64,000 nucleotides of DNA. Source: Paracoccus sp. (in: a-proteobacteria) (GTDB lineage Bacteria > Pseudomonadota > Alphaproteobacteria > Rhodobacterales > Rhodobacteraceae). The notes under the pieces are model-generated. The model was not told where the DNA came from. It ran no database searches and worked only from the letters and a program-made list of their open reading frames with translations. The stretch is taken from NCBI RefSeq assembly GCF_030538695.1, contig NZ_JAUNTN010000020.1:1-64000 (forward strand). Direction: 5' to 3'. Shown here piece after piece: positions 28,924-38,808 of this stretch. Every line of letters starts with the position of its first letter. Position 1 is the first letter of the stretch. The position numbers and the translations under genes were made by a program.

Positions 28924-29427
28924 TTACGCGCGACCGTAAGCCTGCCCCATGGCGATGTCCAATGCTTGCGCCGGGGTCGAGCCGCCCCAGCACAACATCT
29001 GAAACGCCGGATAGAACCGTTCGCACCCCTCGATGGCGGCGCGGATCATCTCATTGACCTGCTCTGGCCCGGCAATGGATTCCCCGGCCAGAACAAGACC
29101 ATAGCGCCAGACCATCAGCTTTTGCGCGGGCCAGAAGGTAAACCCGCCGTCCCAAACCTGATCGTTGGCCATATTCACCAGCTCATACAGGCCAGGCAGC
29201 GTTTCGGCGGGCGGGTCCATGTCATAGGTGCAGATCAGCCGCAGAACCTCCTCACGCGGGGACCATGCCAGCGTGATCGAATAGCTGCGCCATTGGCCCT
29301 CGACCGCCATGGCGATCTGATCTTCGGCCAGCCGGTCGAAATCCCATTCGTGATGGGTCGCTACGGTCTCCACAATGTCGATGGGGTGAATGTCATCGCT
29401 GGGGATGAAGCTGTCGGTCAAAGCCAT
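28924..29427 (-). CDS. YbjN-domain protein
   Basis: A 167-residue cytoplasmic protein of the YbjN family (type III chaperone-like fold), with the alphaproteobacterial form HPIDIVETVATHHEWDFDRLAEDQIAMAVEGQW and the C-terminal ERFYPAFQMLCWGG. In E. coli YbjN affects motility and stress, but no molecular role is known here. GGAGG seven bases ahead supports the ATG at 29427. It leads the operon with proC, 21 bases upstream of it, a common pairing in this group. Confidence 0.85.
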   Translation of the reverse strand: MALTDSFIPSDDIHPIDIVETVATHHEWDFDRLAEDQIAMAVEGQWRSYSITLAWSPREEVLRLICTYDMDPPAETLPGLYELVNMANDQVWDGGFTFWPAQKLMVWRYGLVLAGESIAGPEQVNEMIRAAIEGCERFYPAFQMLCWGGSTPAQALDIAMGQAYGRA

Positions 29428-29464
29428 CTGCCTGCCTCCTGCCATGAAGTGGCGTTACGCTAGA

Positions 29465-29483
29465 CCCGGCGGTTTTCGCCGGG
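29465..29483. other. Stem-loop in divergent promoter region
   Basis: CCCGGCG (29465-29471) pairs with CGCCGGG (29477-29483) around GTTTT, between the YbjN-like gene and cobC, which point away from each other. Possible 5'-leader hairpin or regulator site; no cobalamin riboswitch features were found around it. Confidence 0.4.
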
Positions 29484-29535
29484 GCCGCTACAATATATCG
29501 TGGCAGCGATTCGGATTTTGTAAAGTAATAATTCC

Positions 29536-30531
29536 ATGACACAGCCTCAAAGCCCCAAACGTGACCACGGCGGCGACCTTGACCGCGCCAAGGCAGAATG
29601 GGGTGATGCAGGCGACTGGCCCGGCCCGTGGATCGACCTTTCAACCGGCATCAATCGCCAGCCATGGCCGGTGCCTGCGCTATCCGCGCAGGCGTGGCAA
29701 GCCCTGCCCGAAGCCAGCGCCGTAACCCGGCTGCAACAGGTGGCAGCAGAACGGTTCTGCTGCAATTTTGGGCAGGTGTTACCCGTCGCGGGCGCCTCGG
29801 CCGCGATCCAGCTTGTGCCGGGGCTGCGCGCGCCGGGCCGCGCTGCGGTTCTCTGGCCCAGCTATAATGAGCATGGCGCGGCGCTGCGGGCGGCTGGCTG
29901 GCAGGTCGATCATGTCCCCGCGCTGGACGATCTGATCGGGGCCGATCTGGCCGTCGTGGTGAACCCCAACAACCCCAATGGCCACGAATATGCGCCCGAG
30001 TCGCTGCGCGAACTGGCCGGGCGCGTCGGGTTTCTGATCGTGGATGAGAGCTTTTGCGACCCGCGACCCGATTTAAGTATTTCATCAGATATACCGCGCA
30101 ACACTTTGGTTATGCGCAGCTTTGGGAAGTTTTGGGGCCTTGCCGGGCTGCGCCTTGGCTTTACACTTGGCACGCCCGATCTTTTGACCGAACTGGCGGA
30201 GCGGGCCGGGCCATGGTCCGTCAGCGGGCCGGCGCTGGAGATTGGCGCACAGGCGCTGGCCGATCACGAATGGGCCATTGACGCCACATGGTCACTGGCC
30301 GAAGGGGCGAATCTGCTGGACTCACTGGCTTTCCGGGCGGGCTGGTCGCTGGTTGGCGGCACCCACCTGTTCCGCACCTATCACACGCCCGACGCAGCCG
30401 CCACACAGGCCACACTGGCCCAACACCGGATCTGGAGTCGGATTTTCCCCTATTCCCGCAATTGGCTGCGGCTTGGGATTCCCGCACGGCACGAATGGTC
30501 GCGTGTCACCACCGCGATCACAACCCCTTAG
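29536..30531 (+). CDS. cobC: Threonine-phosphate decarboxylase of cobalamin synthesis
   Basis: A 331-residue fold-type I PLP enzyme related to histidinol-phosphate aminotransferase. It has [19 protein letters not shown] and the PLP Lys in [17 protein letters not shown]. It makes (R)-1-amino-2-propanol phosphate for the nucleotide loop of B12 (named CobC in the aerobic pathway, CobD in Salmonella). Its start has a weak ribosome-binding site. Its 3' end overlaps that of the convergent cobQ gene by 14 bases. No other cob genes are in the window. Confidence 0.88.
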   Translation: MTQPQSPKRDHGGDLDRAKAEWGDAGDWPGPWIDLSTGINRQPWPVPALSAQAWQALPEASAVTRLQQVAAERFCCNFGQVLPVAGASAAIQLVPGLRAPGRAAVLWPSYNEHGAALRAAGWQVDHVPALDDLIGADLAVVVNPNNPNGHEYAPESLRELAGRVGFLIVDESFCDPRPDLSISSDIPRNTLVMRSFGKFWGLAGLRLGFTLGTPDLLTELAERAGPWSVSGPALEIGAQALADHEWAIDATWSLAEGANLLDSLAFRAGWSLVGGTHLFRTYHTPDAAATQATLAQHRIWSRIFPYSRNWLRLGIPARHEWSRVTTAITTP

Positions 30532-31963
30532 CGGCAACACCCAAAAGGGCATCCACATCGAGATGCGCCTCCAGATGCGCAGCCAGCCGGTCGAGAATCG
30601 CATCGACCCGCGCCTCATGGCCCGGTTGCGAATCCGCACCAAGCCGCGCCAGAAAACCTGCGCGGAAACTGTCGTCGCTGAACAAACCATGGGTATAGGT
30701 TCCCATCACCCGCCCGTCAGGTGAAATTGCCCCCTCGGGCTGGCCGTCGATCTCCGCAAAGGGCCGGGCGCGGTCGGGACCATCGCTGCGCCCCATGTGG
30801 ATTTCATAGCCCCTGACCGTCGCGCCAAAGGCCCGCCCGCTGACCTGCGCCAGCCGCTTATCCGCCGACATGGTGGTGCTAACGTCCAGATGCCCAAGCC
30901 CCGCATCCGCCCCCGGCGCACCATCATAGCCAAGCGGATCGAGGATTTCACGGCCAAGCATCTGATAACCCCCGCAAATCCCCAACGCAGAACCGCCCCG
31001 CCGCAGATGCGCCGCAAGGTCAATATCCCAGCCCTGCGCCCGCAGAAACGCCAGATCGCCGCGCGTGGACTTGCTGCCGGGGATCACCACCAGCCCCGCA
31101 TCTGCCGGGATCGGCTGGCCGGGTTGCAACATGGTTAGCCGCACCCCCGGTTCGGCCGCCAGCGGGTCCAGATCGTCAAAATTGGCAATGCGCGAGAGCG
31201 TCAGGCAGACCACATGCAGCCCGCCCGTGCCGCTGCCGCGGCGTAGGTCGGCGGCATCTTCGGCGGGCAGCAGAGCCGCCTCGGGGAACCACGGCACCAC
31301 GCCGAAGCCGGGCCAGCCGCTGCGCCGGGCAATGAGATCATAACCTTCAGAAAACAGCGCAGGATCACCGCGAAAGCGATTGATAATAAATCCCTTTACC
31401 AGCACCGCATCTGCCACACCCAGAACCGCCTGCGTGCCGATCATCTGCGCAATGACCCCGCCCCGGTCAATGTCGCCCGCCAGCACCACCGGCACCCGTG
31501 CCGCCTGTGCAAACCCCATATTGGCGATATCATTCTGACGCAGGTTGACCTCTGCCGGGCTGCCTGCCCCCTCAACCAGCACAAGATCATAGGCGTCACG
31601 CAAGTGCTGAAAACTGTCCAGAACCGCTGCCATAAGCCGCGGCTTAACCTCACGGTAAGCCCCCGCCTGCGTCCGCCCCCATGCCTTACCCTGCACCACG
31701 ATCTGCGCCCCGGTGTCGGTCTCGGGCTTGAGCAGCACCGGGTTCATATGCACCGAGGCCGCAATCCCCGCCGCCCGCGCCTGCAACGCCTGCGCCCGGC
31801 CTATCTCGCCCCCATCCGCCGTTACGGCGGCGTTATTCGACATATTCTGCGGCTTGAACGGTGTCACCCGCAACCCACGCAGCCGCAACGCCCGGCACAA
31901 GCCCGCCACCAGCAGCGATTTACCGACATTGCTGCCCGTCCCCTGAATCATCAGCGCAGCCAT
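30518..31963 (-). CDS. cobQ: Cobyric acid synthase
   Basis: A 481-residue glutamine-dependent amidotransferase. The N-terminal dethiobiotin-synthetase-like ATPase domain starts [20 protein letters not shown] with the P-loop GTGSNVGKS. The C-terminal class I glutaminase domain has the nucleophile Cys in [12 protein letters not shown] and His in GTYTHGLF. It amidates the b, d, e and g side chains of adenosylcobyrinic a,c-diamide. Full length for the family. Convergent with cobC, divergent from secG. Confidence 0.96.
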   Translation of the reverse strand: MAALMIQGTGSNVGKSLLVAGLCRALRLRGLRVTPFKPQNMSNNAAVTADGGEIGRAQALQARAAGIAASVHMNPVLLKPETDTGAQIVVQGKAWGRTQAGAYREVKPRLMAAVLDSFQHLRDAYDLVLVEGAGSPAEVNLRQNDIANMGFAQAARVPVVLAGDIDRGGVIAQMIGTQAVLGVADAVLVKGFIINRFRGDPALFSEGYDLIARRSGWPGFGVVPWFPEAALLPAEDAADLRRGSGTGGLHVVCLTLSRIANFDDLDPLAAEPGVRLTMLQPGQPIPADAGLVVIPGSKSTRGDLAFLRAQGWDIDLAAHLRRGGSALGICGGYQMLGREILDPLGYDGAPGADAGLGHLDVSTTMSADKRLAQVSGRAFGATVRGYEIHMGRSDGPDRARPFAEIDGQPEGAISPDGRVMGTYTHGLFSDDSFRAGFLARLGADSQPGHEARVDAILDRLAAHLEAHLDVDALLGVAAKGL

Positions 31964-32037
31964 TTGGGCGATCCTCTGCTTGCCATCCCATTCATAGCTG
32001 ACTAGATAGGCGCGTTCGTAAAAGAAAGGCCCCGCCC

Positions 32038-32466
32038 GTGGAAAACGTCGTCCTGACCGTGCATCTGATTCTGGCGCTGCTGCTGATCGGCGTGGTTTTG
32101 CTGCAACGCTCTGAGGGTGGCGGCCTTGGCATGGGCGGCGGTGGCAATACCGGCGGGGTAATGAGCGGGCGTCAGGCGGCCAATGCGCTGTCGCGGCTGA
32201 CCTGGATCTTTGCTGCGGCTTTTATCGTGACATCGCTGGTGCTGACGGTGATGGCGGCGCGCAATTCCTCGACCAGTTCGGTGATGGATCAGATCGGGGT
32301 TCCGGCCTCGCAGCAACCGGCGACCGGCCTGCCTGATCTTGGCGCTTATACGCCGCCGCCGGGCACCGCGACCGCGCCCGAGGCCGGTGCGCCCATCCTG
32401 CCGCCGGCTGTTGACGCGCCTGCCGCCCCCGAGGCCGGCAGCCCGGTCACGCCGCCCGCAAACTGA
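32038..32466 (+). CDS. secG: Protein translocase subunit SecG
   Basis: A 142-residue inner-membrane protein with two helices ([20 protein letters not shown] and [19 protein letters not shown]) joined by the conserved glycine loop [11 protein letters not shown]. SecG supports SecYE in protein export. The C-terminal tail from about residue 85 is a Pro/Ala/Gly-rich extension not found in E. coli SecG. The start is a GTG at 32038 with AAGG eight bases upstream. A terminator-like hairpin separates it from pyrG. Confidence 0.93.
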   Translation: MENVVLTVHLILALLLIGVVLLQRSEGGGLGMGGGGNTGGVMSGRQAANALSRLTWIFAAAFIVTSLVLTVMAARNSSTSSVMDQIGVPASQQPATGLPDLGAYTPPPGTATAPEAGAPILPPAVDAPAAPEAGSPVTPPAN

Positions 32467-32485
32467 TCCGGCACACGGGTCTGGA

Positions 32486-32508
32486 ACGGGCGGTGCGCCG
32501 CCCGTCTT
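32486..32508 (+). terminator. Terminator of secG
   Basis: Perfect eight-base stem ACGGGCGG / CCGCCCGT with the loop TGCG, followed by CTTAAT, 20 bases after the secG stop. Confidence 0.7.
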
Positions 32509-32628
32509 AATCTGACAGACAGGGCCACCATGCGTTGCGGTCCGGCGGGTTTGCGGATATGATCCGAGTCCCGTGATATGGGCCTTTTCGGGCCGTTCTT
32601 TTTGATTCGAAAATCTCACGGGGGCTTC

Positions 32629-34275
32629 ATGGCGCGTTACATCTTTATCACTGGTGGCGTTGTGTCCTCGCTTGGCAAGGGGCTGGCCTCGGCGGCGCTT
32701 GGGGCGCTGTTGCAGGCGCGGGGTTATACGGTGCGGCTGCGCAAGCTGGACCCCTATCTGAACGTCGATCCCGGCACCATGTCGCCCTTTGAACATGGCG
32801 AGGTGTTCGTGACCGATGACGGTGCCGAAACCGATCTGGACCTTGGCCATTATGAACGCTTCACCGGCGTTCATGCCCGCAAGACCGATTCGATCAGCTC
32901 GGGCCGGATCTATTCCAACGTTTTGGAAAAGGAACGTCGCGGCGAATATCTGGGCAAGACCATTCAGGTTATCCCGCATGTAACAAACGAAATCAAAGAC
33001 TTCATCGCCATTGGCGAAGGTGAGGTCGATTTCATGCTCTGCGAGATCGGCGGCACCGTTGGCGACATCGAGGGCCTGCCGTTTTTCGAGGCCATCCGCC
33101 AGTTCGCGCAGGACCGCCCGCGCGGCCAGTGTATTTTCATGCATCTGACGCTGCTGCCGTGGCTGGCGGCCTCGGGCGAGCTTAAAACCAAGCCGACGCA
33201 ACACAGTGTCAAGGAACTGCGCTCGATCGGGATTGCGCCCGATGTGCTGGTCTGCCGCAGCGAACAGCCGATCCCTGAAAAGGAACGTGCCAAGATCGCG
33301 CTGTTCTGCAATGTGCGCCCGGACGCGGTGATCCCTGCCTATGACCTGAAAACCATCTATGAGGCACCACTGGCCTATCACCGCGTCGGACTGGATCAGG
33401 CGGTTTTGGACGCGTTCGGCATCAGCCCCGCGCCGCGCCCCGACCTGTCGCGCTGGGAAGACGTGATGGACCGCCTGAACAATGCCGAAGGCGAAGTCCG
33501 CATCGCGGTGGTCGGCAAATATACCCAGCTTGAGGACGCCTATAAGTCGATTTCCGAGGCCCTGACCCATGGCGGCATGGCCAACCGGGTGCGCGTCAAG
33601 GCTGAATGGGTGGACAGCGAAAAGCTGGAAGGTCAGGACGCCAATCACGAGCTGGACGGCTATCAGGGCATCATCGTCCCCGGCGGTTTTGGTGAGCGTG
33701 GCACCGAAGGCATGATCGCCGCTGCCAAATATGCGCGTGAGAAAATGGTTCCCTATTTGGGGATCTGTCTGGGGATGCAGATGGCCGTGGTCGAGGCCGC
33801 CCGCAATCTGGCCGGAATGACCGATGCCGGGTCCGAGGAGTTTGACCATGAAGCCGGCGAAAACCGTTTTACGCCCGTGGTTTATCACCTGAAAGAATGG
33901 GTGCAGGGCAATTACACCGTCCAGCGTAGCCTTGGCGATGACAAGGGCGGCACCATGCGTCTTGGCGCCTATACCGCCGTGCTGGAACCCGATTCGCTGG
34001 TCAGCCGGGTTTACGGCGGCGCAACCGAGATCGAGGACCGCCACCGCCACCGCTATGAGGTGGACGCCCGCTACCGTGACCAGTTGGAGGCTGCGGGCCT
34101 GCGGTTTTCCGGCATGTCCCCCGACGGCCGCCTGCCCGAAGTGGTCGAACACCGCGATCACCCGTGGTTCATCGGTGTGCAGTCACATCCCGAACTGAAA
34201 TCCAAACCGTTCGAGCCTGCGCCGCTGTTTGCGGATTTCATCCGCGCCGCGAAAGACGGTGCCCGCCTTGTCTAA
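32629..34275 (+). CDS. pyrG: CTP synthase
   Basis: A 548-residue enzyme that aminates UTP to CTP. The N-terminal synthase domain begins [19 protein letters not shown] and has [21 protein letters not shown]. The C-terminal glutaminase domain has [19 protein letters not shown] (nucleophile Cys) and the catalytic His/Glu in [14 protein letters not shown] 32629 with GGGGG upstream starts the conserved domain; an in-frame codon at 32578 is not needed. The secG-pyrG order is as in related genomes. Confidence 0.97.
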   Translation: MARYIFITGGVVSSLGKGLASAALGALLQARGYTVRLRKLDPYLNVDPGTMSPFEHGEVFVTDDGAETDLDLGHYERFTGVHARKTDSISSGRIYSNVLEKERRGEYLGKTIQVIPHVTNEIKDFIAIGEGEVDFMLCEIGGTVGDIEGLPFFEAIRQFAQDRPRGQCIFMHLTLLPWLAASGELKTKPTQHSVKELRSIGIAPDVLVCRSEQPIPEKERAKIALFCNVRPDAVIPAYDLKTIYEAPLAYHRVGLDQAVLDAFGISPAPRPDLSRWEDVMDRLNNAEGEVRIAVVGKYTQLEDAYKSISEALTHGGMANRVRVKAEWVDSEKLEGQDANHELDGYQGIIVPGGFGERGTEGMIAAAKYAREKMVPYLGICLGMQMAVVEAARNLAGMTDAGSEEFDHEAGENRFTPVVYHLKEWVQGNYTVQRSLGDDKGGTMRLGAYTAVLEPDSLVSRVYGGATEIEDRHRHRYEVDARYRDQLEAAGLRFSGMSPDGRLPEVVEHRDHPWFIGVQSHPELKSKPFEPAPLFADFIRAAKDGARLV

Positions 34276-34741
34276 GCTCGCGCAGACAGCACTGGCGCTT
34301 GCGCTGGTGCTGTCCGCCCCTGCCGCTGCCGATGCGCCGCTGTTTATCGTCGAGCCATCACAACTGCCCTTTGACCTTGGGCCGGGGGCGCCGGGAAACA
34401 GCCCGAACCGGGTTTCTAACCGGCATACGGCTGCGGCCAACAGCGCCGCCAACCCCGGTAATTCCAGCGAAACCCGCCGCAATTCTCCTACCAATCCCGA
34501 AAATGAAAAGCGCGTGGTTTTCACCTCAGACGGCCGGGTTGTGGGGTATTATGTGACCTCGACCGCAGGTGTTCTGAATATTTTTGACGTAAACGGCCGC
34601 CGCGTCGCCTATCGCCCTGCCCGCGGCACCCGCAGTTTGTTTTCCTCGCAGGGCCGCTGGTGCGGCACCGTCTCGGGGACGGTCGCGGGCGGGCTGGCGC
34701 TTGGCATGACACGGGAATGTGCCGCCCGGCTGGGCTGGTGA
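34268..34741 (+). CDS. Hypothetical secreted protein
   Basis: About 157 residues of unknown function. A signal peptide ([20 protein letters not shown]) is followed by an Asn/Ser/Pro-rich low-complexity stretch ([20 protein letters not shown]) and a compact C-terminal domain with two Cys (GRWCGTVSG and RECAARLGW) that may pair in the periplasm. The start is uncertain: a TTG at 34268, overlapping the pyrG stop, gives the cleanest signal peptide; GTG 34259 and ATG 34229 are in frame. It is probably translated from the pyrG mRNA. Confidence 0.6.
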   Translation: MSKLAQTALALALVLSAPAAADAPLFIVEPSQLPFDLGPGAPGNSPNRVSNRHTAAANSAANPGNSSETRRNSPTNPENEKRVVFTSDGRVVGYYVTSTAGVLNIFDVNGRRVAYRPARGTRSLFSSQGRWCGTVSGTVAGGLALGMTRECAARLGW

Positions 34742-34825
34742 AAAAAAGAGCGCAAACCAGCCGTATCTTAACCGGATGTTAGGACCATGCTGCTAACCCA
34801 TGTGCAAATCATGGTGGAATCGCAG

Positions 34826-36031
34826 ATGACAGACCGACCAATTATCGACGAAGAGCGCAACGTCCCCGAACTGGATTTTTTCATCTCGCGCACCGATCCG
34901 CGCGGAGTGATCCAGGCGGGCAACAAGCTGTTCTTTGATGTCGCCGCCTATCGCCCCGCCGAACTGATCGGCGCACCGCATAAGATGGTGCGCCATCCCG
35001 ATACGCCCCGAGCCGTATTTCGTATCCTCTGGGACCGGCTGACACAGGGCCTGCCGGTTGGTGCCTATGTCAAGAACCGCGCCAGCGATGGCCGTTATTA
35101 TTGGGTCTTTGCGCTGGTGGCCCCGGTTCCGGGCGGCTATGTCTCGGTGCGGCTGAAGCCGGGGGCCGAGACCTTTGCGCAGGCCCGCCAGCTTTATACC
35201 ACCATTCGCAAAGCCGAGCTGGAAGGGATGCCGGTTGATGAATCCGTGGCGCTGCTGGTCTCCCATCTGGGTGAGGCGGGCTTTGCCGATTACGAGGCAT
35301 TCATGCGTCATGCACAAATGCTGGAGCTGCTGCGCCGCCCCGATGCGCGGTTCAACAGCCATTGCAGCGCGTTGGACAAGCTGAACCAGTTGCGCAGTCT
35401 GCTGTCCAACCTGCTGGACAATCAACAGGGCCTGCTTGGCGCCTTTGGGTCTTTGCGCAACCTGCCGACAAATATGCGCATCACCGCCGCCCGACTGGAA
35501 CCCGGCGGCGGGCCAGTCAGCGTCATTGCCGATATTTATCAACAAATTGGGCGCGACACGACCACGATTCTGCGGCGCATGACAGCACAGGGGAACCGCT
35601 CGCAGCAGATGCTGGAACGGGTCACGGCAGCGATGTTCGACGCCGGCAGCGCCGCGACGCAACAGATGGCCTCAATGCAGTTCCTGCGCAGCGACGACAT
35701 ACCCGGCGTGGATAATGCGCAAGAGCGGGTAATCCTTGAAACCATGTGCCGCAACTCGGCCGAAAAATCTGCCGAGGGGCTAAGCTGGGTGTTGACCAGC
35801 GCCGGGCAGTTACGCTCCGAGATGCAGGCGCTGCTGGCGCTCAGCACCAGTCTGGACCAGATCCGCGTGCTGGGTGAGGTCGAGACCGGGCGGATGCGTG
35901 ACGAAAACGACGGCCTGGCAGCCATCATGGGGCAATTGACGCAGTTTCACGAACAGTTCCGCGAGAATCTGGAAAGGATACTGGTGCTTATCAGTCAGAC
36001 ACAGGCCCACGCTCGGCTTGCGGCCGCGTAA
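34826..36031 (+). CDS. PAS-domain protein, Aer-like sensor without MCP signalling module
   Basis: A 401-residue soluble protein. The N-terminal PAS domain resembles Aer (ELDFFISRTDPRGVIQAGN, ELIGAPHKMVRHPDTPRAVF, YYWVFALVAPV), a FAD-binding redox/oxygen sensor in chemotaxis. From about residue 125 it is all-helical (TIRKAELEGMPVDESVALL ... ENLERILVLISQTQAHARL) with no transmembrane helix, HAMP or methyl-accepting hairpin motif. It could be a cytoplasmic energy-taxis or nucleotide-signalling sensor; its output is unknown. ATG 34826 was chosen (GGTGGA upstream); 34811 and 34787 are in frame. Confidence 0.75.
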   Translation: MTDRPIIDEERNVPELDFFISRTDPRGVIQAGNKLFFDVAAYRPAELIGAPHKMVRHPDTPRAVFRILWDRLTQGLPVGAYVKNRASDGRYYWVFALVAPVPGGYVSVRLKPGAETFAQARQLYTTIRKAELEGMPVDESVALLVSHLGEAGFADYEAFMRHAQMLELLRRPDARFNSHCSALDKLNQLRSLLSNLLDNQQGLLGAFGSLRNLPTNMRITAARLEPGGGPVSVIADIYQQIGRDTTTILRRMTAQGNRSQQMLERVTAAMFDAGSAATQQMASMQFLRSDDIPGVDNAQERVILETMCRNSAEKSAEGLSWVLTSAGQLRSEMQALLALSTSLDQIRVLGEVETGRMRDENDGLAAIMGQLTQFHEQFRENLERILVLISQTQAHARLAAA

Positions 36032-36088
36032 ATCGTCTACACAACTGTCACCTTTCCGGGCTATCCAACCGAAAAGACGGAGGCACGC

Positions 36089-36994
36089 ATGACCAACGAC
36101 CCTAAAGACTGGTTCGAAGACGAACTGCAAGACACGCTGGACGAAGACATCGAGATCGAGCTTGAAGATGCGGTTCTCAGCCGCGAAATCAAAAAGATCT
36201 ATAAGGAAACCCATCCCGAAACGATTGAGCGCAAGACCTATTTTCAGGAACTTTTGCGCCTGCAATCCGAGTTGATCAAACTTCAGGACTGGGTGGCCCA
36301 TACCGGCGAAAAGGTCGTGGTGCTGTTCGAGGGGCGCGATTCGGCAGGCAAGGGCGGCGCGATCAAGCGCATCACCCAACGTCTGAACCCGCGTGTCTGC
36401 CGTGTGGTCGCCCTGCCCGCGCCATCAGACCGCGAAAAGACGCAATGGTATTTCCAGCGTTATGTCCCGCACTTGCCTGCTGGCGGCGAAATCGTGCTGT
36501 TCGACCGCAGCTGGTATAACCGCGCCGGGGTCGAACGGGTCATGGGCTTTGCCGACGAAGATCAGGTCGAACAGTTCTTTCAGGACGTGCCAGAGTTTGA
36601 ACGGATGCTGGTCCGCTCAGGCATCCGGCTGGTGAAATACTGGTTCTCGATCACCGACGAAGAACAGCAGATGCGCTTTCTCGTCCGCATCCATGATCCG
36701 CTGAAGCAATGGAAACTGTCGCCCATGGACCTGCAAAGCCGGGTGCGGTGGGAGGCCTATACCAAGGCCAAGGAAGATATGTTCGAACGCACCAATATTC
36801 CCGAAGCACCGTGGTATATCGTGCCGGGCAATGACAAGAAACGGGCGCGGCTGAACTGTATTTCGCACCTGCTTTCCCTGATCCCCTATACCGAAGTCGA
36901 TCACGAGGAAGTCAACCTGCCCGATCGCGTATTCAACCCCGATTACGAACGCGATGTGTTGCCGCGCGACCTGTATGTGCCGCAAAAATACTGA
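36089..36994 (+). CDS. ppk2: Polyphosphate kinase 2
   Basis: A 301-residue PPK2 enzyme. Walker A is EGRDSAGKGG at residues 81-90, Walker B is in VLFDRSWYNRAGVERV (DRSWYNR at 139-145), and the lid region is in KYWFSITDEEQQMRF. The first 45 residues are an acidic helical extension. The family uses polyphosphate to phosphorylate nucleoside mono- or diphosphates, or the reverse; the nucleotide preference cannot be read with confidence. A strong GGAGG site precedes the ATG. A nine-base stem-loop follows. Confidence 0.94.
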   Translation: MTNDPKDWFEDELQDTLDEDIEIELEDAVLSREIKKIYKETHPETIERKTYFQELLRLQSELIKLQDWVAHTGEKVVVLFEGRDSAGKGGAIKRITQRLNPRVCRVVALPAPSDREKTQWYFQRYVPHLPAGGEIVLFDRSWYNRAGVERVMGFADEDQVEQFFQDVPEFERMLVRSGIRLVKYWFSITDEEQQMRFLVRIHDPLKQWKLSPMDLQSRVRWEAYTKAKEDMFERTNIPEAPWYIVPGNDKKRARLNCISHLLSLIPYTEVDHEEVNLPDRVFNPDYERDVLPRDLYVPQKY

Positions 36995-37006
36995 CAACAT
37001 GAGAAC

Positions 37007-37032
37007 CATGGCGCAGGGTTTCTTGCGCCATG
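37007..37032 (+). other. Stem-loop between ppk2 and phzF-like gene
   Basis: CATGGCGCA (37007-37015) pairs with TGCGCCATG (37024-37032), loop GGGTTTCT, 12 bases after the ppk2 stop. No T run follows, so an mRNA-stabilising hairpin or weak terminator. Confidence 0.5.
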
Positions 37033-37057
37033 CCACCCCTCGATGCAGCATCGCGCC

Positions 37058-37930
37058 ATGACCATGCTGAATTATGAAATCTGGGACGTGTTCACCCACC
37101 GCCCCTTCAGCGGCAATCCTCTGGCCATCGTTCAGGACGCGGGCGGACTGAATAAGGCGCAGATGCAAACGATCGCGCGCGAATTCAATCTGTCCGAAAC
37201 GATCTTCGTCATGCCGCCGCGCGATCCATCACACACGGTTCAGGTGCGGATTTTCTTCCCAACCGCTGAAATCCCCTTTGCCGGCCATCCAACCATCGGT
37301 TGCGCCCTGTCTCTGGCGGCGGGGCGCGACGCTGACCTGGTGCTGGAGGAACAGGCCGGTCTGGTCCCGGTCAGCATCCGCAATGGAGAGGCTGAGTTCA
37401 CCGCCCCGCAACTGCCGGTGCTGCACGCGCCGCCCCCGGACGCCGCGCTGATCGCGCAGGCGCTGGATTTATCCGCCGCCGACCTTGGCTTTTCCACGCA
37501 TCATCCGGCGGTCTGGCAAGGTGGCCCCGCGTTTTTGTTCCTGCCTCTGGCCAGCCTTGACGCGCTGGCCCGCGCCCGCCCGATCGAACCGTTCTGGTCC
37601 CGGCTGATGCAGGCCGCGCAGGTGGACTGCGCCTATCTTTATACGCCCCATGGCGACGGCTATCGCGCCCGGATGTTCTCGCCCACCGCGGGCATCCCCG
37701 AAGACCCGGCCACGGGCTCGGCCTCGGCGATCCTCGCGGCACAATTTCTGGCGGCGGGTGATCTGCACGAGGGTGAGGCAGATTTTCACCTGACCCAAGG
37801 CATCGAAATGGGCCGCCCCTCGCAAATCGGCATGACCGCACGGGTCAGCGCAGGTCAATTGACCGAAATCCGCATCAAAGGCCGCGCCGTGCCAATCGCG
37901 CAGGGCCGCATCCGCATCCCGGGGGGGTAA
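37058..37930 (+). CDS. PhzF-family isomerase-like protein
   Basis: About 290 residues with the two-lobed PhzF/diaminopimelate-epimerase-like fold: DVFTHRPFSGNPLAIV, the catalytic Glu in FNLSETIFVM, FAGHPTIGCALSLA and the second-lobe SPTAGIPEDPATGSASAILA. Family members isomerise small acidic metabolites; the substrate is unknown and no phenazine genes are present. The start is uncertain (ATGs at 37058 and 37064, and 37043 further up; no clear ribosome-binding site). A DUF1330 gene follows immediately, behind GGGGGGG. Confidence 0.88.
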   Translation: MTMLNYEIWDVFTHRPFSGNPLAIVQDAGGLNKAQMQTIAREFNLSETIFVMPPRDPSHTVQVRIFFPTAEIPFAGHPTIGCALSLAAGRDADLVLEEQAGLVPVSIRNGEAEFTAPQLPVLHAPPPDAALIAQALDLSAADLGFSTHHPAVWQGGPAFLFLPLASLDALARARPIEPFWSRLMQAAQVDCAYLYTPHGDGYRARMFSPTAGIPEDPATGSASAILAAQFLAAGDLHEGEADFHLTQGIEMGRPSQIGMTARVSAGQLTEIRIKGRAVPIAQGRIRIPGG

Positions 37931-38233
37931 ATGACCAAAGCCTATTGGATCGGCCATGTCACCGTCAGCGATCCCGACGCCTATCAGGACTACCGCCGCG
38001 CAAATGCCGCCGCTTTTGCGAAATACGGCGGGCGGTTTCTTGTCCGTGGCGGGGCGCAAGAGGTGGTCGAGGGGGAACTGCGTCCGCGCAGCGTGGTGAT
38101 CGAGTTTCCCGACCTTGCCGCCGCCCGTGCCTGCTATTTCAGCCCCGAATATCAGGCCGCGCTGGCTATCCGCGCACCTGTATCATTCGCAGATATGTGC
38201 ATCATCGAGGGTTGGGCTGACGAAGCCACTTGA
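37931..38233 (+). CDS. DUF1330 protein
   Basis: A 100-residue dimeric alpha-beta barrel-type protein: KAYWIGHVTVSDPDAYQDY, AFAKYGGRFLVRGG and RSVVIEFPDLAAARACYFSPEY are family hallmarks. Biochemical role unknown. It begins one base after the stop of the phzF-like gene, with a poly-G ribosome-binding site inside that gene's end, so the two are co-translated. Confidence 0.9.
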   Translation: MTKAYWIGHVTVSDPDAYQDYRRANAAAFAKYGGRFLVRGGAQEVVEGELRPRSVVIEFPDLAAARACYFSPEYQAALAIRAPVSFADMCIIEGWADEAT

Positions 38234-38264
38234 TTCTCTTGCTGTTCTTGCGGATTAGGCTAAG

Positions 38265-38735
38265 ATGATGGTCATGTTCCGCAATCTGCTGTCCCGTCTT
38301 TTCGCCCCGGATGCGCAATCCGCCCCGTTGCGTGGGGAGGATGCCGAGTTGGCAATTGCTGCGCTGCTGGTTCGGGTGGCCCGCGCCGATGACAATTACC
38401 GCGACGTGGAACGCCGCCACATCGACGCGGTTCTGGCGCGCCGCCGTGGCCTGTCCACAACCGAGGCCGCTGAACGCCGCGAAACCGCCGAAATGGTCGA
38501 GGCCGAAGCACCCGATACCGTGCGCTTCACCCGCTCGATCAAAGATCGCATCGCGCTGGAGGACCGACAAGGCGTTATCGCCGCCATGTGGGAAATCGCC
38601 TATGCCGACGGTCGCCGTGCGCCGGATGAGGAATCCATGATCCGGCTGGTTGCTGGCCTCTTGGGTGTCAGCGACCGGGACTCGGCCCTGGCACGTCAGC
38701 AGGTGATCGATTCGCTTGGTCTGACGGAACGATAG
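38265..38735 (+). CDS. TerB-family (DjlA-like N-terminal) helical protein
   Basis: A 156-residue soluble helical protein of the TerB superfamily: ELAIAALLVRVARADDNYRDVERRHIDAVL and AMWEIAYADGRRAPDEESMIRLVAGLLGVSD are the two acidic repeats (ADDN..E, ADGRR..DEE) that bind metal in TerB. The role is unknown; some relatives act in tellurite or stress responses. Start among the ATGs at 38265, 38268 and 38274 is uncertain. Confidence 0.82.
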   Translation: MMVMFRNLLSRLFAPDAQSAPLRGEDAELAIAALLVRVARADDNYRDVERRHIDAVLARRRGLSTTEAAERRETAEMVEAEAPDTVRFTRSIKDRIALEDRQGVIAAMWEIAYADGRRAPDEESMIRLVAGLLGVSDRDSALARQQVIDSLGLTER

Positions 38736-38808
38736 GCAGCCCCGATTTCCCCTGTTTTTGCGCCATGACCCGTTGCAATTTCCGCAGCGATAGCGCCTGA
38801 TACAACCC

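Noticed and set aside
29446..29535. Possible cobalamin riboswitch ahead of cobC
   Set aside because: The spacer is under 100 bases and lacks the B12-box and the multi-helix layout; only a small hairpin is seen.
32577..32610. Possible attenuator (GGCC ... GGCC followed by GTTCTTTTT) ahead of pyrG
   Set aside because: The stem is only four base pairs; not strong enough to call a terminator or leader control.
32002..34161. A 719-codon open frame antisense to secG and pyrG
   Set aside because: Both sense genes are certain; the frame is a composition shadow.
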